From NCBI GenBank assembly GCA_038043025.1, contig JBBTCW010000046.1:1-29318 (forward strand): a stretch of DNA of 29,318 nt, in the 5' to 3' direction. How positions within the stretch are numbered: position 1 is the first letter of the stretch; the number at the start of each line of letters is the position of its first letter. This DNA comes from O2-02-FULL-42-9 sp038043025 (lineage in GTDB: Bacteria > Pseudomonadota > Gammaproteobacteria > UBA12402). Under the pieces are notes generated by a model. The model did no database searches and was not told where the DNA came from. It worked only from the letters and a program-made list of their open reading frames with translations. A program made the position numbers and the translations under genes. Positions 16,160-23,177 of this stretch are shown in pieces.

Positions 16160-17620
16160 ATGCAAAATTTTGTTGTGGTTGATCATACGGATCATTGGCG
16201 TTTCAATGTTGACAATGTAAAAGTTATTTCCTCCAAAGATTATTTGATGAGTCCGGTTTATTCGGATATGAAGCAAATTCGTTTGCTGAATTTATGCCAA
16301 TCTTATAAATATCAATGTTTGGGGTATTATGTTTCTTTGTTGGCGGAGGCCAGAGGGCACCGCGTCTTTCCCAGTGTTAAAACCATCCAGGATTTGAGAT
16401 CTCAAACGATTGTGAGAGCCGTTTCAGATGATCTTGACCAGCTCATCCAAAAAAGTTTAGCGAAGATAAAATCCATTGAGTTTGATTTAAGCATTTATTT
16501 TGGTAAAAATGTGGCGAAGCAGCATGAAAAGCTAGCGTTGCGGCTATATAATTTATTTGAATCTCCGCTCTTGAGAGTAAAATTTATTTTTAATAAAAAA
16601 TGGTTATTGCAGAGTGTTTCTACCATCGCATTAAAAGACGTGCCTGAACATCATTGCGAAGATTTAGTTATATTTGCCAATCAATATCTTGCTAGAGCGC
16701 ACTATAAAAAACGAAAAAAAAATCAACCGTTGTATGATCTGGCCATTTTATATAACCCTAATGAAAAATTTTCGCCCTCGAATCAAAAGGGAATTAAACA
16801 GTTTTTAAAGGCTGCCGATAAAGTTGGATTTAGACCTCAGCTGATTGGTCGGTCAGATTTTAATAAGATTTCATTTTTTGATGCGTTGTTTATCAGAGAA
16901 ACAACGAGCGTCAATCATTATACCTATCGATTCGCGAGAAGAGCCGCGTCTGAAGGGTTGGTGGTTGTGGATGATCCCGCCTCCATTATACAATGTGCTA
17001 ACAAAGTATACTTAGCAGAAATTTTTTCTAAAACAAAATTATCGCGTCCTAAAACCTGTATTATTCATAAAGAAAACAAACATATTATTAATGTCGAATT
17101 AGGGTTTCCCTGTATTTTAAAGTTACCGGATGGTTCGTTTTCGCAGTCTGTGGTAAAGGTGGAAGATGATGTGCATCTCAAAGAGACGTTGAATCAATAT
17201 TTTTTGCGATCGGATTTGTTGATCGCGCAGGCGTTTATGCCGACTGATTTTGATTGGCGAATCGGCGTGCTTAATAGGGAGCCGATTTTCGCATGCAAAT
17301 ATTATATGGTCAAAAAACATTGGCAAATTTATAAATGGGATCAGCCGAATCACTTATATGCGGGAGACGCAGAAGCGGTGCCGATTAATCAGGTTCCCGA
17401 TTTTGTCTTAAAAACAGCGTTAAAAGGGGCGAATTTAATAGGTGATGGTTTTTATGGCATTGATCTGAAAGAGATTAATCATAAGGCATATTTGATTGAA
17501 ATTAACGATAATCCCAATGTGGATTATGGCGTCGAGGATGAAATCCTGGGGGAAGAATTATATTTTAACATTATGCGATATTTTTTGGATAAGCTAGAAA
17601 AGAAGAAATTACGGCAGTGA
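16160..17620 (+). CDS. RimK-like ATP-grasp ligase with RLAN domain
   Basis: A 486-residue protein of the RimK-related ATP-grasp group that forms peptide-like amide bonds through an acyl-phosphate. The N-terminal RLAN domain (about 1-160) begins FVVVDHTDHWRFNVDNVKVI and includes SKDYL. The ATP-grasp domain occupies about 270-480: CILKLPDGSFSQSVVKV (nucleotide-binding lysine), DWRIGVLNREPIFACKYY, and the metal-binding end IDLKE...YLIEINDNPNVDYGVED. An in-frame ATG at 16112 is possible, but its AAAGG abuts the start codon; 16160 has GAGGG at a good distance and gives the family's usual first strand. Its TGA overlaps the next gene's GTG. Substrate unknown; pairing with a GCS2 enzyme suggests a glutamate- or cysteine-containing peptide. 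Confidence 0.88.
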   Translation: MQNFVVVDHTDHWRFNVDNVKVISSKDYLMSPVYSDMKQIRLLNLCQSYKYQCLGYYVSLLAEARGHRVFPSVKTIQDLRSQTIVRAVSDDLDQLIQKSLAKIKSIEFDLSIYFGKNVAKQHEKLALRLYNLFESPLLRVKFIFNKKWLLQSVSTIALKDVPEHHCEDLVIFANQYLARAHYKKRKKNQPLYDLAILYNPNEKFSPSNQKGIKQFLKAADKVGFRPQLIGRSDFNKISFFDALFIRETTSVNHYTYRFARRAASEGLVVVDDPASIIQCANKVYLAEIFSKTKLSRPKTCIIHKENKHIINVELGFPCILKLPDGSFSQSVVKVEDDVHLKETLNQYFLRSDLLIAQAFMPTDFDWRIGVLNREPIFACKYYMVKKHWQIYKWDQPNHLYAGDAEAVPINQVPDFVLKTALKGANLIGDGFYGIDLKEINHKAYLIEINDNPNVDYGVEDEILGEELYFNIMRYFLDKLEKKKLRQ

Positions 17621-18864
17621 AAAAATCATTTTTGCATTTGTTTGATGGCATTGGGATAGAGCTAGAATATGCGCTGGTGGACAAGACGCAGCTAAACGTT
17701 AATCCCGTTGTCGATGATTTGATTCATTCGTTATGCGGAGATTATCGTTCGGAACTGACTTTTGATGAGGTGAGCATATCGAATGAGTTGGCAAAACACA
17801 TCATCGAATTCAAGACGACCTATCCCATTAAGCTTAATGACTTTGTTAAATTTTCGGATTTATTTCATCGAAACATTAAACACATCAATGGGCAGTTGGC
17901 GGCATTTAATACTGCTTTGATGTCGACGGCATGCCATCCCTGGATGAACCCGGTTAATGAGTCGAGTATATGGCCGCACGAGAATCAAGAAATATACAAC
18001 CAGTATGATCAGATTTTTAATTGCAAAACACATGGCTGGATGAATTTGCAAAGCGTTCATTTGAATTTGCCCTTTTATGATGACAGGGAGTTTGGCAAAT
18101 TACACGCGGCGATAAGATTGGTTTTGCCTCTTATTCCTGCGATAGCAGCAAGCTCGCCCATCTTTGATGGAAAAATGACGGGATTGTTGGACGCAAGATT
18201 GCAGTATTATATGGCGAATCAGAAAAAAATTCCGTTGATTGCCGGCAGTGTTATTCCCGAGGCCGTTTTTAATTTACAAGATTATAAGCGGTTGATCTTG
18301 CAGAAAATCTATAAGGCAATTGCGCCGTATGATGAGCAAGGATTATTAAAGTATGATTGGTTAAATTCCAGAGGTGCGATTTTAAGAGCCGAGAGACAAA
18401 CGATTGAAATCAGGCTGATCGATATTCAGGAATGTCCTCAAGTTGACTTGGCCATTCTGTTTTTTATTGTCGCTGTTATTAAAGGGTTAGTGAAGGAAGT
18501 GTGGAGTGATTTGGAAGAACAAAAATCATTTTCTGAAAAAAGTCTCTTGTCAATTTTATTGAATACGATGCGCGACGGTATGTCAGCTTACATTGAGGAC
18601 GAAAAATATTTATCGGTGTTTGATTATACGGAGGGTCCCTGTACCGTTAAGACGTTGTTGAGACATATTCTTTTTTCGGCGATAGGTGAATATGATGTTG
18701 ATTCAATGGCGCACTATGACATTATACACTCGATTTTACATCAAGGTAATTTGTCAGAAAGAATATTAGGGGCATTGAATGATGATTATTCTCATGATAA
18801 TTTAAGAAAAGTCTATGCTAAATTAATGGATTGTTTGGCTAAGAATGAAGCTTTTTTATTGTAA
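17617..18864 (+). CDS. GCS2-family carboxylate-amine ligase (glutamate-cysteine ligase-like)
   Basis: A 415-residue protein of the GCS2 (YbdK-like) branch of the glutamine-synthetase fold, which joins an amino acid side-chain carboxylate to an amine using ATP. Supporting stretches are GIGIELEYALVDKTQLNVNP at the N-terminus (metal-binding glutamates), SVHLNLPF near residue 146, and RAERQTIEIRLIDIQECPQVD near residue 265. It starts with GTG at 17617 inside the preceding stop (GTGA overlap), showing translational coupling with the RimK-like ligase. Similar RimK-GCS2 gene pairs occur widely in bacteria and were proposed to make novel peptide metabolites or modify proteins. Glutathione synthesis by the pair is possible but unproven; the product cannot be read from the sequence. 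Confidence 0.85.
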   Translation: MKKSFLHLFDGIGIELEYALVDKTQLNVNPVVDDLIHSLCGDYRSELTFDEVSISNELAKHIIEFKTTYPIKLNDFVKFSDLFHRNIKHINGQLAAFNTALMSTACHPWMNPVNESSIWPHENQEIYNQYDQIFNCKTHGWMNLQSVHLNLPFYDDREFGKLHAAIRLVLPLIPAIAASSPIFDGKMTGLLDARLQYYMANQKKIPLIAGSVIPEAVFNLQDYKRLILQKIYKAIAPYDEQGLLKYDWLNSRGAILRAERQTIEIRLIDIQECPQVDLAILFFIVAVIKGLVKEVWSDLEEQKSFSEKSLLSILLNTMRDGMSAYIEDEKYLSVFDYTEGPCTVKTLLRHILFSAIGEYDVDSMAHYDIIHSILHQGNLSERILGALNDDYSHDNLRKVYAKLMDCLAKNEAFLL

Positions 18865-18888
18865 TTGAGGTCGAGAGGAGGACGATGG

Positions 18889-19329
18889 ATGACAGAAAAA
18901 AAATATCTGCAAAAGAAAGCGGAAAAATATATGAGCATGCGCATGAAGGGATTTTTTAAGGACAGATTGCTCGATTTAAAAAATGCATTGATCGACGAGG
19001 CTCACAAAACGCTGGATAACTTTAAATCGAATGCGGGCGGTTGTGCTGATGAATCAGATATGGCGACTAAAGAAGAGCTTTTAGCATCGGAAATTTTAGC
19101 GCGGACACGCGAGGCTAAATTGATTGAGAAAATAAACTATTCTTTAGCGCAGCTTGCGGCGGGTGATTATGGATATTGTGAGAGTTGTGGCGATGAAATA
19201 GGACTGGCGAGACTAGAAATTCGACCCACCGCAACCTTGTGTGTTGATTGCAAAAATTTAGAAGAAATCACAGAAAAACAGAGCGGAAATTATCAAAAAG
19301 TTTTTAGCGGACATGAAGAAGGGGAATGA
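18889..19329 (+). CDS. DksA-family RNA polymerase-binding regulator
   Basis: A 146-residue DksA, which enters the RNA polymerase secondary channel and, with ppGpp, retunes transcription during starvation. It has the coiled-coil domain (about 10-85) with two acidic tip residues D54 and D57 (ADESD, matching D71 and D74 of E. coli), then the zinc finger with all four cysteines C97, C100, C118 and C121 (YCESCGDEIGLARLE, TLCVDCK). Start ATG 18889 has a strong AGAGGAGG site; the reading frame extends upstream to a TTG at 18865 but that is unlikely. It lies 24 bases after the GCS2 gene, so it is the third gene of that operon. Standard dksA is usually elsewhere, beside gluQ or sfsA, so this may be a paralogue. 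Confidence 0.9.
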   Translation: MTEKKYLQKKAEKYMSMRMKGFFKDRLLDLKNALIDEAHKTLDNFKSNAGGCADESDMATKEELLASEILARTREAKLIEKINYSLAQLAAGDYGYCESCGDEIGLARLEIRPTATLCVDCKNLEEITEKQSGNYQKVFSGHEEGE

Positions 19330-19396
19330 TTTCGCGTTTCAGCGATCATGGGCGTCGCGAAGATGCCAATTGTTTCGCCGTTAGAACGCCAAATAC

Positions 19397-19489
19397 ATAT
19401 TGTTTTATACAAACAGTATATTTTTATCTTGCAAATATATATAGTTTGATATAAACTGTATATATTCATTGTTAAGAAGTATACTGTTT
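19397..19489 (+). promoter_or_regulatory. regularly spaced inverted-repeat operators of the fic gene
   Basis: Two dyads and a half-site share the half-site ATA(C/T)(A/T)GTTT. Dyad 1 is at 19397-19419 (ATATTGTTT, 5 bases, AAACAGTAT). Dyad 2 is at 19434-19466, with 14-base arms matching at 13 positions around GATAT. A lone ATACTGTTT is at 19481-19489, touching the start codon. The half-sites begin at 19397, 19439 and 19481, exactly 42 bases (four helical turns) apart. TTGCAA (19429-19434) with TAAACT (19452-19457) is a possible promoter under dyad 2; TATACT at 19480-19485 is an alternative -10. Confidence 0.55.
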
Positions 19490-19491
19490 TC

Positions 19492-20628
19492 ATGATTGGC
19501 ACAAATAGACGGCAACCCCATGGGTTTAAGGCATTTATCCCTGATTCCTTTCCACACAAGGGCTTATTTACTTATTCACCCCAAATTATTAAAAAAGATG
19601 CCAATGCTTCTCGGCTCTTAGGAAAGCTTGATGGAATTACTCATTTGCTCCCAGATAGTAATTTTTTTATTTATATGTATTTAAAAAAAGATGCAGCTGC
19701 CTCTAGTCAGATTGAAGGGACGAAGGCAACGATGATGGATGCGCTTGAGGCGGGGGTTAAAATTGAAAATAATTTACCTGAGGATGTGGATGATATTTTG
19801 CATTATCTTGAGGCATTGAGCTATGGAATGAATCGTTTAAAGCAGCTACCACTTTCATTACGTTTTATTTGTGAGATACATCATAAGTTGATGGCGAGTG
19901 CACGATCCACTCATTTTTCTGATCCGGGTGCGTTTCGAAAAAGTCAGAATTGGATTAATGGCAGAAGTCCTGCGGATGCTGAATTTGTTCCGCCGCCCGT
20001 GGATGCGATGAAATCTGCCTTACATGATTTTGAAAAGTTTATACATGCTGTCGATGCTATCCCTCCGTTGATAAAAACGGCGTTGATTCATGCACAATTT
20101 GAAACGATTCATCCGTTTTTGGATGGAAATGGTAGAGCTGGGCGTATGCTTGTTCCTTTTTATCTTTGTCAGGAGCAGCTTTTAGAAAAGCCTGTTTTGT
20201 ATTTATCTTCTTTTTTCAAGAAGTATAAAAAAATATATTATCAACGTTTGATGGATTATCGTGAAGGCCAGGTAGAGAAATGGATAGGGTTCTTTCTCGA
20301 TGGTATTATTGAGATAGCAGAATCTGCGATTGTAACGGTTCAAAAAATCACTGCATTAAGAGAACATGATATTGCAAAAATTAGCACGATGAATAAAACA
20401 TCTTCTGAAAGTGCTATGAAAGTGTTACCACAGCTTTTTGCTCAGCCGCTAGTCGATGTTAAAATTATTCGGAAATGGGCGGGGTTTACAACAAATGCCG
20501 GAGCGCAAGGGCTTATTGACCGCTTTATTAGAGCCGGAATTTTAGAAATTAAAGATCGCTCGAAAACCTATGCTCGTATTTATGTGTATCGAAAATATTT
20601 GGATATTTTTGAGAAGGATTTTGTTTGA
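19492..20628 (+). CDS. Fic-family protein, probable AMP-transferase with self-inhibitory helix
   Basis: A 378-residue Fic protein. The catalytic motif HPFLDGNGRAGR (residues 207-218) is complete, including the catalytic histidine and the two arginines that hold the ATP phosphates. The N-terminal segment carries the inhibitory motif S-x-x-x-E-G (S71 to G76, SSQIEG), whose glutamate blocks ATP in class II Fic enzymes, preceded by a Fic_N region. The flap sequence NGRSPADAEFVPPP lies near 156-169. The last 80 or so residues look like a winged helix (KIIRKWAGFTTNAGAQGLIDRFIRAGILEI). Fic enzymes usually transfer AMP to target proteins; the target here is unknown. There is no clear ribosome site. 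It has no signal peptide; secretion as an effector cannot be judged. Its operators may be bound by its own winged helix. Confidence 0.92.
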   Translation: MIGTNRRQPHGFKAFIPDSFPHKGLFTYSPQIIKKDANASRLLGKLDGITHLLPDSNFFIYMYLKKDAAASSQIEGTKATMMDALEAGVKIENNLPEDVDDILHYLEALSYGMNRLKQLPLSLRFICEIHHKLMASARSTHFSDPGAFRKSQNWINGRSPADAEFVPPPVDAMKSALHDFEKFIHAVDAIPPLIKTALIHAQFETIHPFLDGNGRAGRMLVPFYLCQEQLLEKPVLYLSSFFKKYKKIYYQRLMDYREGQVEKWIGFFLDGIIEIAESAIVTVQKITALREHDIAKISTMNKTSSESAMKVLPQLFAQPLVDVKIIRKWAGFTTNAGAQGLIDRFIRAGILEIKDRSKTYARIYVYRKYLDIFEKDFV

Positions 20629-20750
20629 CTTCATGTTGAAGCATATGTTTGCGTCTTTGGTTTGTAATTGTAATTGGGAATAAGTGATACATTTAGCATC
20701 CCATCTGACAGGCACCTTTGGACGTTCTTCGATCGAAAAATAACTTACAA

Positions 20751-20827
20751 TGGTCGGAGTGAAAGGATTCGAACCTTCGACCCCTGCGTCCCGAACGCAG
20801 TACTCTACCAAACTGAGCTACACTCCG
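20751..20827 (-). tRNA. tRNA-Pro (anticodon CGG)
   Basis: On the minus strand a full cloverleaf reads from 20827: acceptor CGGAGTG pairs with CACTCCG, the D arm contains GCTCAGTTTGGTAGAG, anticodon stem CTGCG/CGCAG holds loop TTCGGGA with anticodon CGG, and the T arm has GGTTCGAATCC. A discriminator A and an encoded CCA end follow, 77 bases in all. It decodes CCG proline codons. A promoter lies at 20837-20866. Confidence 0.96.
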
Positions 20828-20836
20828 ACGCCGGGG

Positions 20837-20866
20837 ATTATACCGATAATTGGGCGCGAATAGCAA
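20837..20866 (-). promoter_or_regulatory. promoter of tRNA-Pro
   Basis: On the minus strand, -35 TTGCTA (20861-20866) and a perfect -10 TATAAT (20837-20842) are 18 bases apart. They are followed by a GC-rich discriminator (CCCCGGCG) just before the mature tRNA. GC-rich discriminators are typical of tRNA and rRNA promoters inhibited by ppGpp and DksA. The -35 box nearly touches the repeat hairpin at 20870-20926. Confidence 0.65.
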
Positions 20867-20869
20867 TCT

Positions 20870-20926
20870 GCAGCTCTGAGCTTGGGAAATGTAGTCACAG
20901 CAAGGGTTTTGGCAGCTCAGAGCTGC
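20870..20926. repeat. inverted pair of GCAGCTCTGAGCT repeats
   Basis: GCAGCTCTGAGCT at 20870-20882 is the exact inverted copy of AGCTCAGAGCTGC at 20914-20926, so the RNA would form a 13-pair stem with a 31-base loop. Each arm is itself nearly palindromic. The same core recurs at 28490-28698 and 29211-29265, always between genes. Confidence 0.8.
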
Positions 20927-20939
20927 AAAGCATGATTAC

Positions 20940-20968
20940 TTGTCATTTTGTCAAGCATGGTGTAACAT
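20940..20968 (+). promoter_or_regulatory. probable promoter of rplU-rpmA
   Basis: TTGTCA (20940-20945, five of six consensus bases) and TAACAT (20963-20968, four of six) are separated by 17 bases. Transcription would begin near 20975, about 40 bases before rplU. Confidence 0.45.
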
Positions 20969-21013
20969 TTCCCGCCTTTTCTGGAGTTTTAAATGAATTA
21001 GCGGAGTAATGCG

Positions 21014-21328
21014 ATGATTGCGGTAATAAAAACAGGCGGTAAGCAGCATAAAGTCGAAGTGGGTGAGATTTTAAAGATCGAAAAACTCGAGGCGGATACA
21101 GGCGCCAAAGTTGAATTCGATGAAGTGTTGTTGGTGGGGGTTGGCAAAGATGTCAAAATCGGAAATCCTTTCGTTAAAGGTGTCAAAGTGATTGCTGAAG
21201 TGATGGATCAGGCGCGCGCCAAAAAGGTGCATATCCTGAAATTCAATCGACGTAAGCACCATATGAAAAAGCAGGGGCATCGTCAATATTTTACACAGAT
21301 CAAGATTTTGGAAATTAAAACGGCTTAA
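21014..21328 (+). CDS. rplU: 50S ribosomal protein L21
   Basis: A 104-residue L21, which binds 23S rRNA in the large subunit. The sequence is typical: MIAVIKTGGKQHKVEVGEIL at the start, VKVIAEVMDQARAKKVHILKFN in the middle, and the basic RRKHHMKKQGHRQYFTQIKI near the end. It is followed after 12 bases by rpmA, the standard L21-L27 pair, with obg further downstream. A GCGGAGTAA ribosome site precedes the start. Confidence 0.98.
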   Translation: MIAVIKTGGKQHKVEVGEILKIEKLEADTGAKVEFDEVLLVGVGKDVKIGNPFVKGVKVIAEVMDQARAKKVHILKFNRRKHHMKKQGHRQYFTQIKILEIKTA

Positions 21329-21340
21329 GAGGGGTTTCTC

Positions 21341-21652
21341 ATGGCACATAAAAAAGCAGGCGGTAGTACACGAAACGGTCGCGATTCACAAGCGCAGCGA
21401 CTGGGCGTTAAACGTTTTGGTGGAGAGATTGTTCGCGCAGGTAATATTTTAATTCGCCAACGGGGTACATCATACCATCCGGGCACCAATGTAGGCATCG
21501 GTAAAGATGATACATTGTTTGCATTGATCGATGGTCGTGTGACCTTTGCTGTGAAAGGTCCTAGCAAACGCAGAACTGTCAGTGTTGAAATGGTTGCTGC
21601 TAAAAAGGCGAAAGCTATAGGGCAGGGGCAGGCTGAAGAAAAAGCAAGCTAA
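21341..21652 (+). CDS. rpmA: 50S ribosomal protein L27
   Basis: A 103-residue L27, whose flexible N-terminus reaches the peptidyl-transferase centre. The start MAHKKAGGSTRNGRDSQAQR is the usual uncleaved proteobacterial form, not the Firmicutes form with a protease-removed leader. VKRFGGEIVRAGNILIRQRG and HPGTNVGIGKDDTLFAL follow. The C-terminal alanine/lysine-rich tail is longer than the 85 residues of E. coli L27. The gene ends at a strong terminator. Confidence 0.98.
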   Translation: MAHKKAGGSTRNGRDSQAQRLGVKRFGGEIVRAGNILIRQRGTSYHPGTNVGIGKDDTLFALIDGRVTFAVKGPSKRRTVSVEMVAAKKAKAIGQGQAEEKAS

Positions 21653-21672
21653 TAAGTTATAGTGATTATATA

Positions 21673-21711
21673 AAGGCCGAGGTTCGTTGAAAACCTCGGC
21701 CTTATTTTTTT
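21673..21711 (+). terminator. strong rho-independent terminator after rpmA
   Basis: AAGGCCGAGGTT (21673-21684) and AACCTCGGCCTT (21692-21703) form a perfect 12-pair GC-rich stem with a 7-base loop, followed by A and seven T. It separates rplU-rpmA from obg, so obg needs its own promoter or read-through. Confidence 0.93.
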
Positions 21712-21755
21712 GTTGTTAGGTGCTGCAGGTATGCTGCATGGTTTAGGAAAAACTC

Positions 21756-22760
21756 ATGAAATTCATCGACGAAGCACATATTGTGGTACAAGCCGGCAAA
21801 GGCGGCGATGGTTGTGTAGGTTTTCGTCGCGAAAAATTTATTCCCAAAGGCGGGCCTAACGGCGGTGATGGCGGTAATGGCGGTAGTGTTTTTTTGGTAG
21901 CGGAGGAAGGGTTAAATACGCTCGTTAATTTTCGCTATGAATCTCGATTTAAAGCAGAATCAGGTCAGTATGGAATGGGTAACCAATGTACGGGCAAAAG
22001 CGGCGAGGATTTATTTGTCTCTGTGCCGTGCGGTACGTTGGTTTATGATGAAGAAACTGAAGAATTGCTGGGCGATTTGACTGAACAGGGACAGCAATTA
22101 AAAGTCGCTCAAGGTGGCGTACATGGTTTGGGAAATACTCGGTTTAAAAGCAGCATCAATCGAACCCCGCGTCAATCGACCAAAGGCACTCTCGGAGAAA
22201 CGCGGCAGTTACGTTTAGAGCTTAAAGTCTTAGCTGATGTGGGCTTGGTCGGCATGCCTAATGCTGGCAAATCAACGTTTATTCGCTCGATTTCAGCCGC
22301 ACGACCCAAAGTAGCCGACTATCCATTTACGACGCTGCAGCCGCATTTAGGCGTTGTACGTGTGGACGAGGAGCACAGTTTTGTTGTGGCGGATATTCCA
22401 GGCATTATCGAAGGCGCTGCAGAAGGCGCCGGGCTTGGATTGCAATTTCTAAAACATATTTCTCGCACGAGTTTGTTATTGCATTTTGTGGATGTTATGC
22501 CGCTGGATGGAGATGATCCTGTCGAAACAGCACAGAAAATCAGTAAAGAACTTGAAAAATTTAATCCTGAGTTGGCGGCCAAGACGCGTTGGTTGGTATT
22601 GAATAAGATTGATTTACTACCCGAAGAGGAGCGCGCTGCTGTCTGCAAGAAAATCATACAAGGATTAAGTTGGCGGGGTCCTGTTTTTGAAATTTCAGCA
22701 TTGCAGAAATTGAATCTCGATAAATTGATTTATGCGTTGAGTGATTTTTTGAATCAATAA
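21756..22760 (+). CDS. obgE: Obg-family GTPase
   Basis: A 334-residue Obg/CgtA GTPase involved in late 50S ribosome assembly and the ppGpp response. The glycine-rich Obg fold covers about 1-158 (GKGGDGCVGFRREKFIPKGG, GGDGGNGGSVFLV). The G domain has G1 GMPNAGKST, switch I YPFTTLQPHLGVV, G3 DIPGIIEGAAEGAGLG and G4 NKIDLL. The acidic C-terminal extension found in some homologues is short or absent. It follows the L21-L27 pair, as in most bacteria, and converges with rpsT, leaving only 16 bases between the two stop codons. Ribosome site AGGAA precedes the start. Confidence 0.97.
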   Translation: MKFIDEAHIVVQAGKGGDGCVGFRREKFIPKGGPNGGDGGNGGSVFLVAEEGLNTLVNFRYESRFKAESGQYGMGNQCTGKSGEDLFVSVPCGTLVYDEETEELLGDLTEQGQQLKVAQGGVHGLGNTRFKSSINRTPRQSTKGTLGETRQLRLELKVLADVGLVGMPNAGKSTFIRSISAARPKVADYPFTTLQPHLGVVRVDEEHSFVVADIPGIIEGAAEGAGLGLQFLKHISRTSLLLHFVDVMPLDGDDPVETAQKISKELEKFNPELAAKTRWLVLNKIDLLPEEERAAVCKKIIQGLSWRGPVFEISALQKLNLDKLIYALSDFLNQ

Positions 22761-22776
22761 TCTGTTGTTAGGCAAC

Positions 22777-23043
22777 TTATTTTCCGAGCAGCTTAATCTC
22801 TTTATTCATGTGCGCTTTATAACGAGCGGCGGCGTTCTTATGAATAATTTTCTTGCTGGCTAATCGGTCGATGATAGGCGCGGCCTCTTGGTAGGCGGAT
22901 GCGGCGTTTTTTTGATCTTTATTGGCAATTCCATGACGAACTTTTTTGATCAAGGTGCGCAACATGGAGCGTTGGCCCGCATTGCGCTCGCGATGAGTCT
23001 CGGCCTGACGCGCACGTTTTTTTGCTTGTTTGGTGTTTGCCAC
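22777..23043 (-). CDS. rpsT: 30S ribosomal protein S20
   Basis: An 88-residue S20, a helical primary binder of 16S rRNA. It starts MANTKQAKKRARQAETHRER, continues with RSMLRTLIKKVRHGIANKDQ and ends AARYKAHMNKEIKLLGK. It is transcribed divergently from murJ, the usual arrangement in gammaproteobacteria, from a promoter at 23079-23107. Confidence 0.97.
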   Translation of the reverse strand: MANTKQAKKRARQAETHRERNAGQRSMLRTLIKKVRHGIANKDQKNAASAYQEAAPIIDRLASKKIIHKNAAARYKAHMNKEIKLLGK

Positions 23044-23078
23044 AGAAATTCTCCCATTAAATATATAAGAATGGCGAA

Positions 23079-23124
23079 AATATGCCCGTAACTCGTTATA
23101 ATGTCAAGCGATTTTCGGTATAGT
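23079..23124. promoter_or_regulatory. overlapping divergent promoters of rpsT and murJ
   Basis: For rpsT (minus strand), a perfect -35 TTGACA lies at 23102-23107, with CATATT at 23079-23084 after 17 bases. For murJ (plus strand), TTATAA (23096-23101) and TATAGT (23119-23124) are 17 bases apart, and a perfect TATAAT at 23097-23102 overlaps both. The two polymerases would compete for the same DNA. Confidence 0.5.
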
Positions 23125-23177
23125 AAGGGACCTTTTTTGTTGAATGGGTTTAGCCGCCTGATTAATATAGGAAATTT

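Noticed and set aside
19293..19559. 88-codon minus-strand frame upstream of fic
   Set aside because: It is made of the AT-rich operator repeats and overlaps two real genes.
20674..21009. 111-codon frame covering the tRNA region
   Set aside because: It reads antisense through tRNA-Pro, its promoter and a repeat hairpin.
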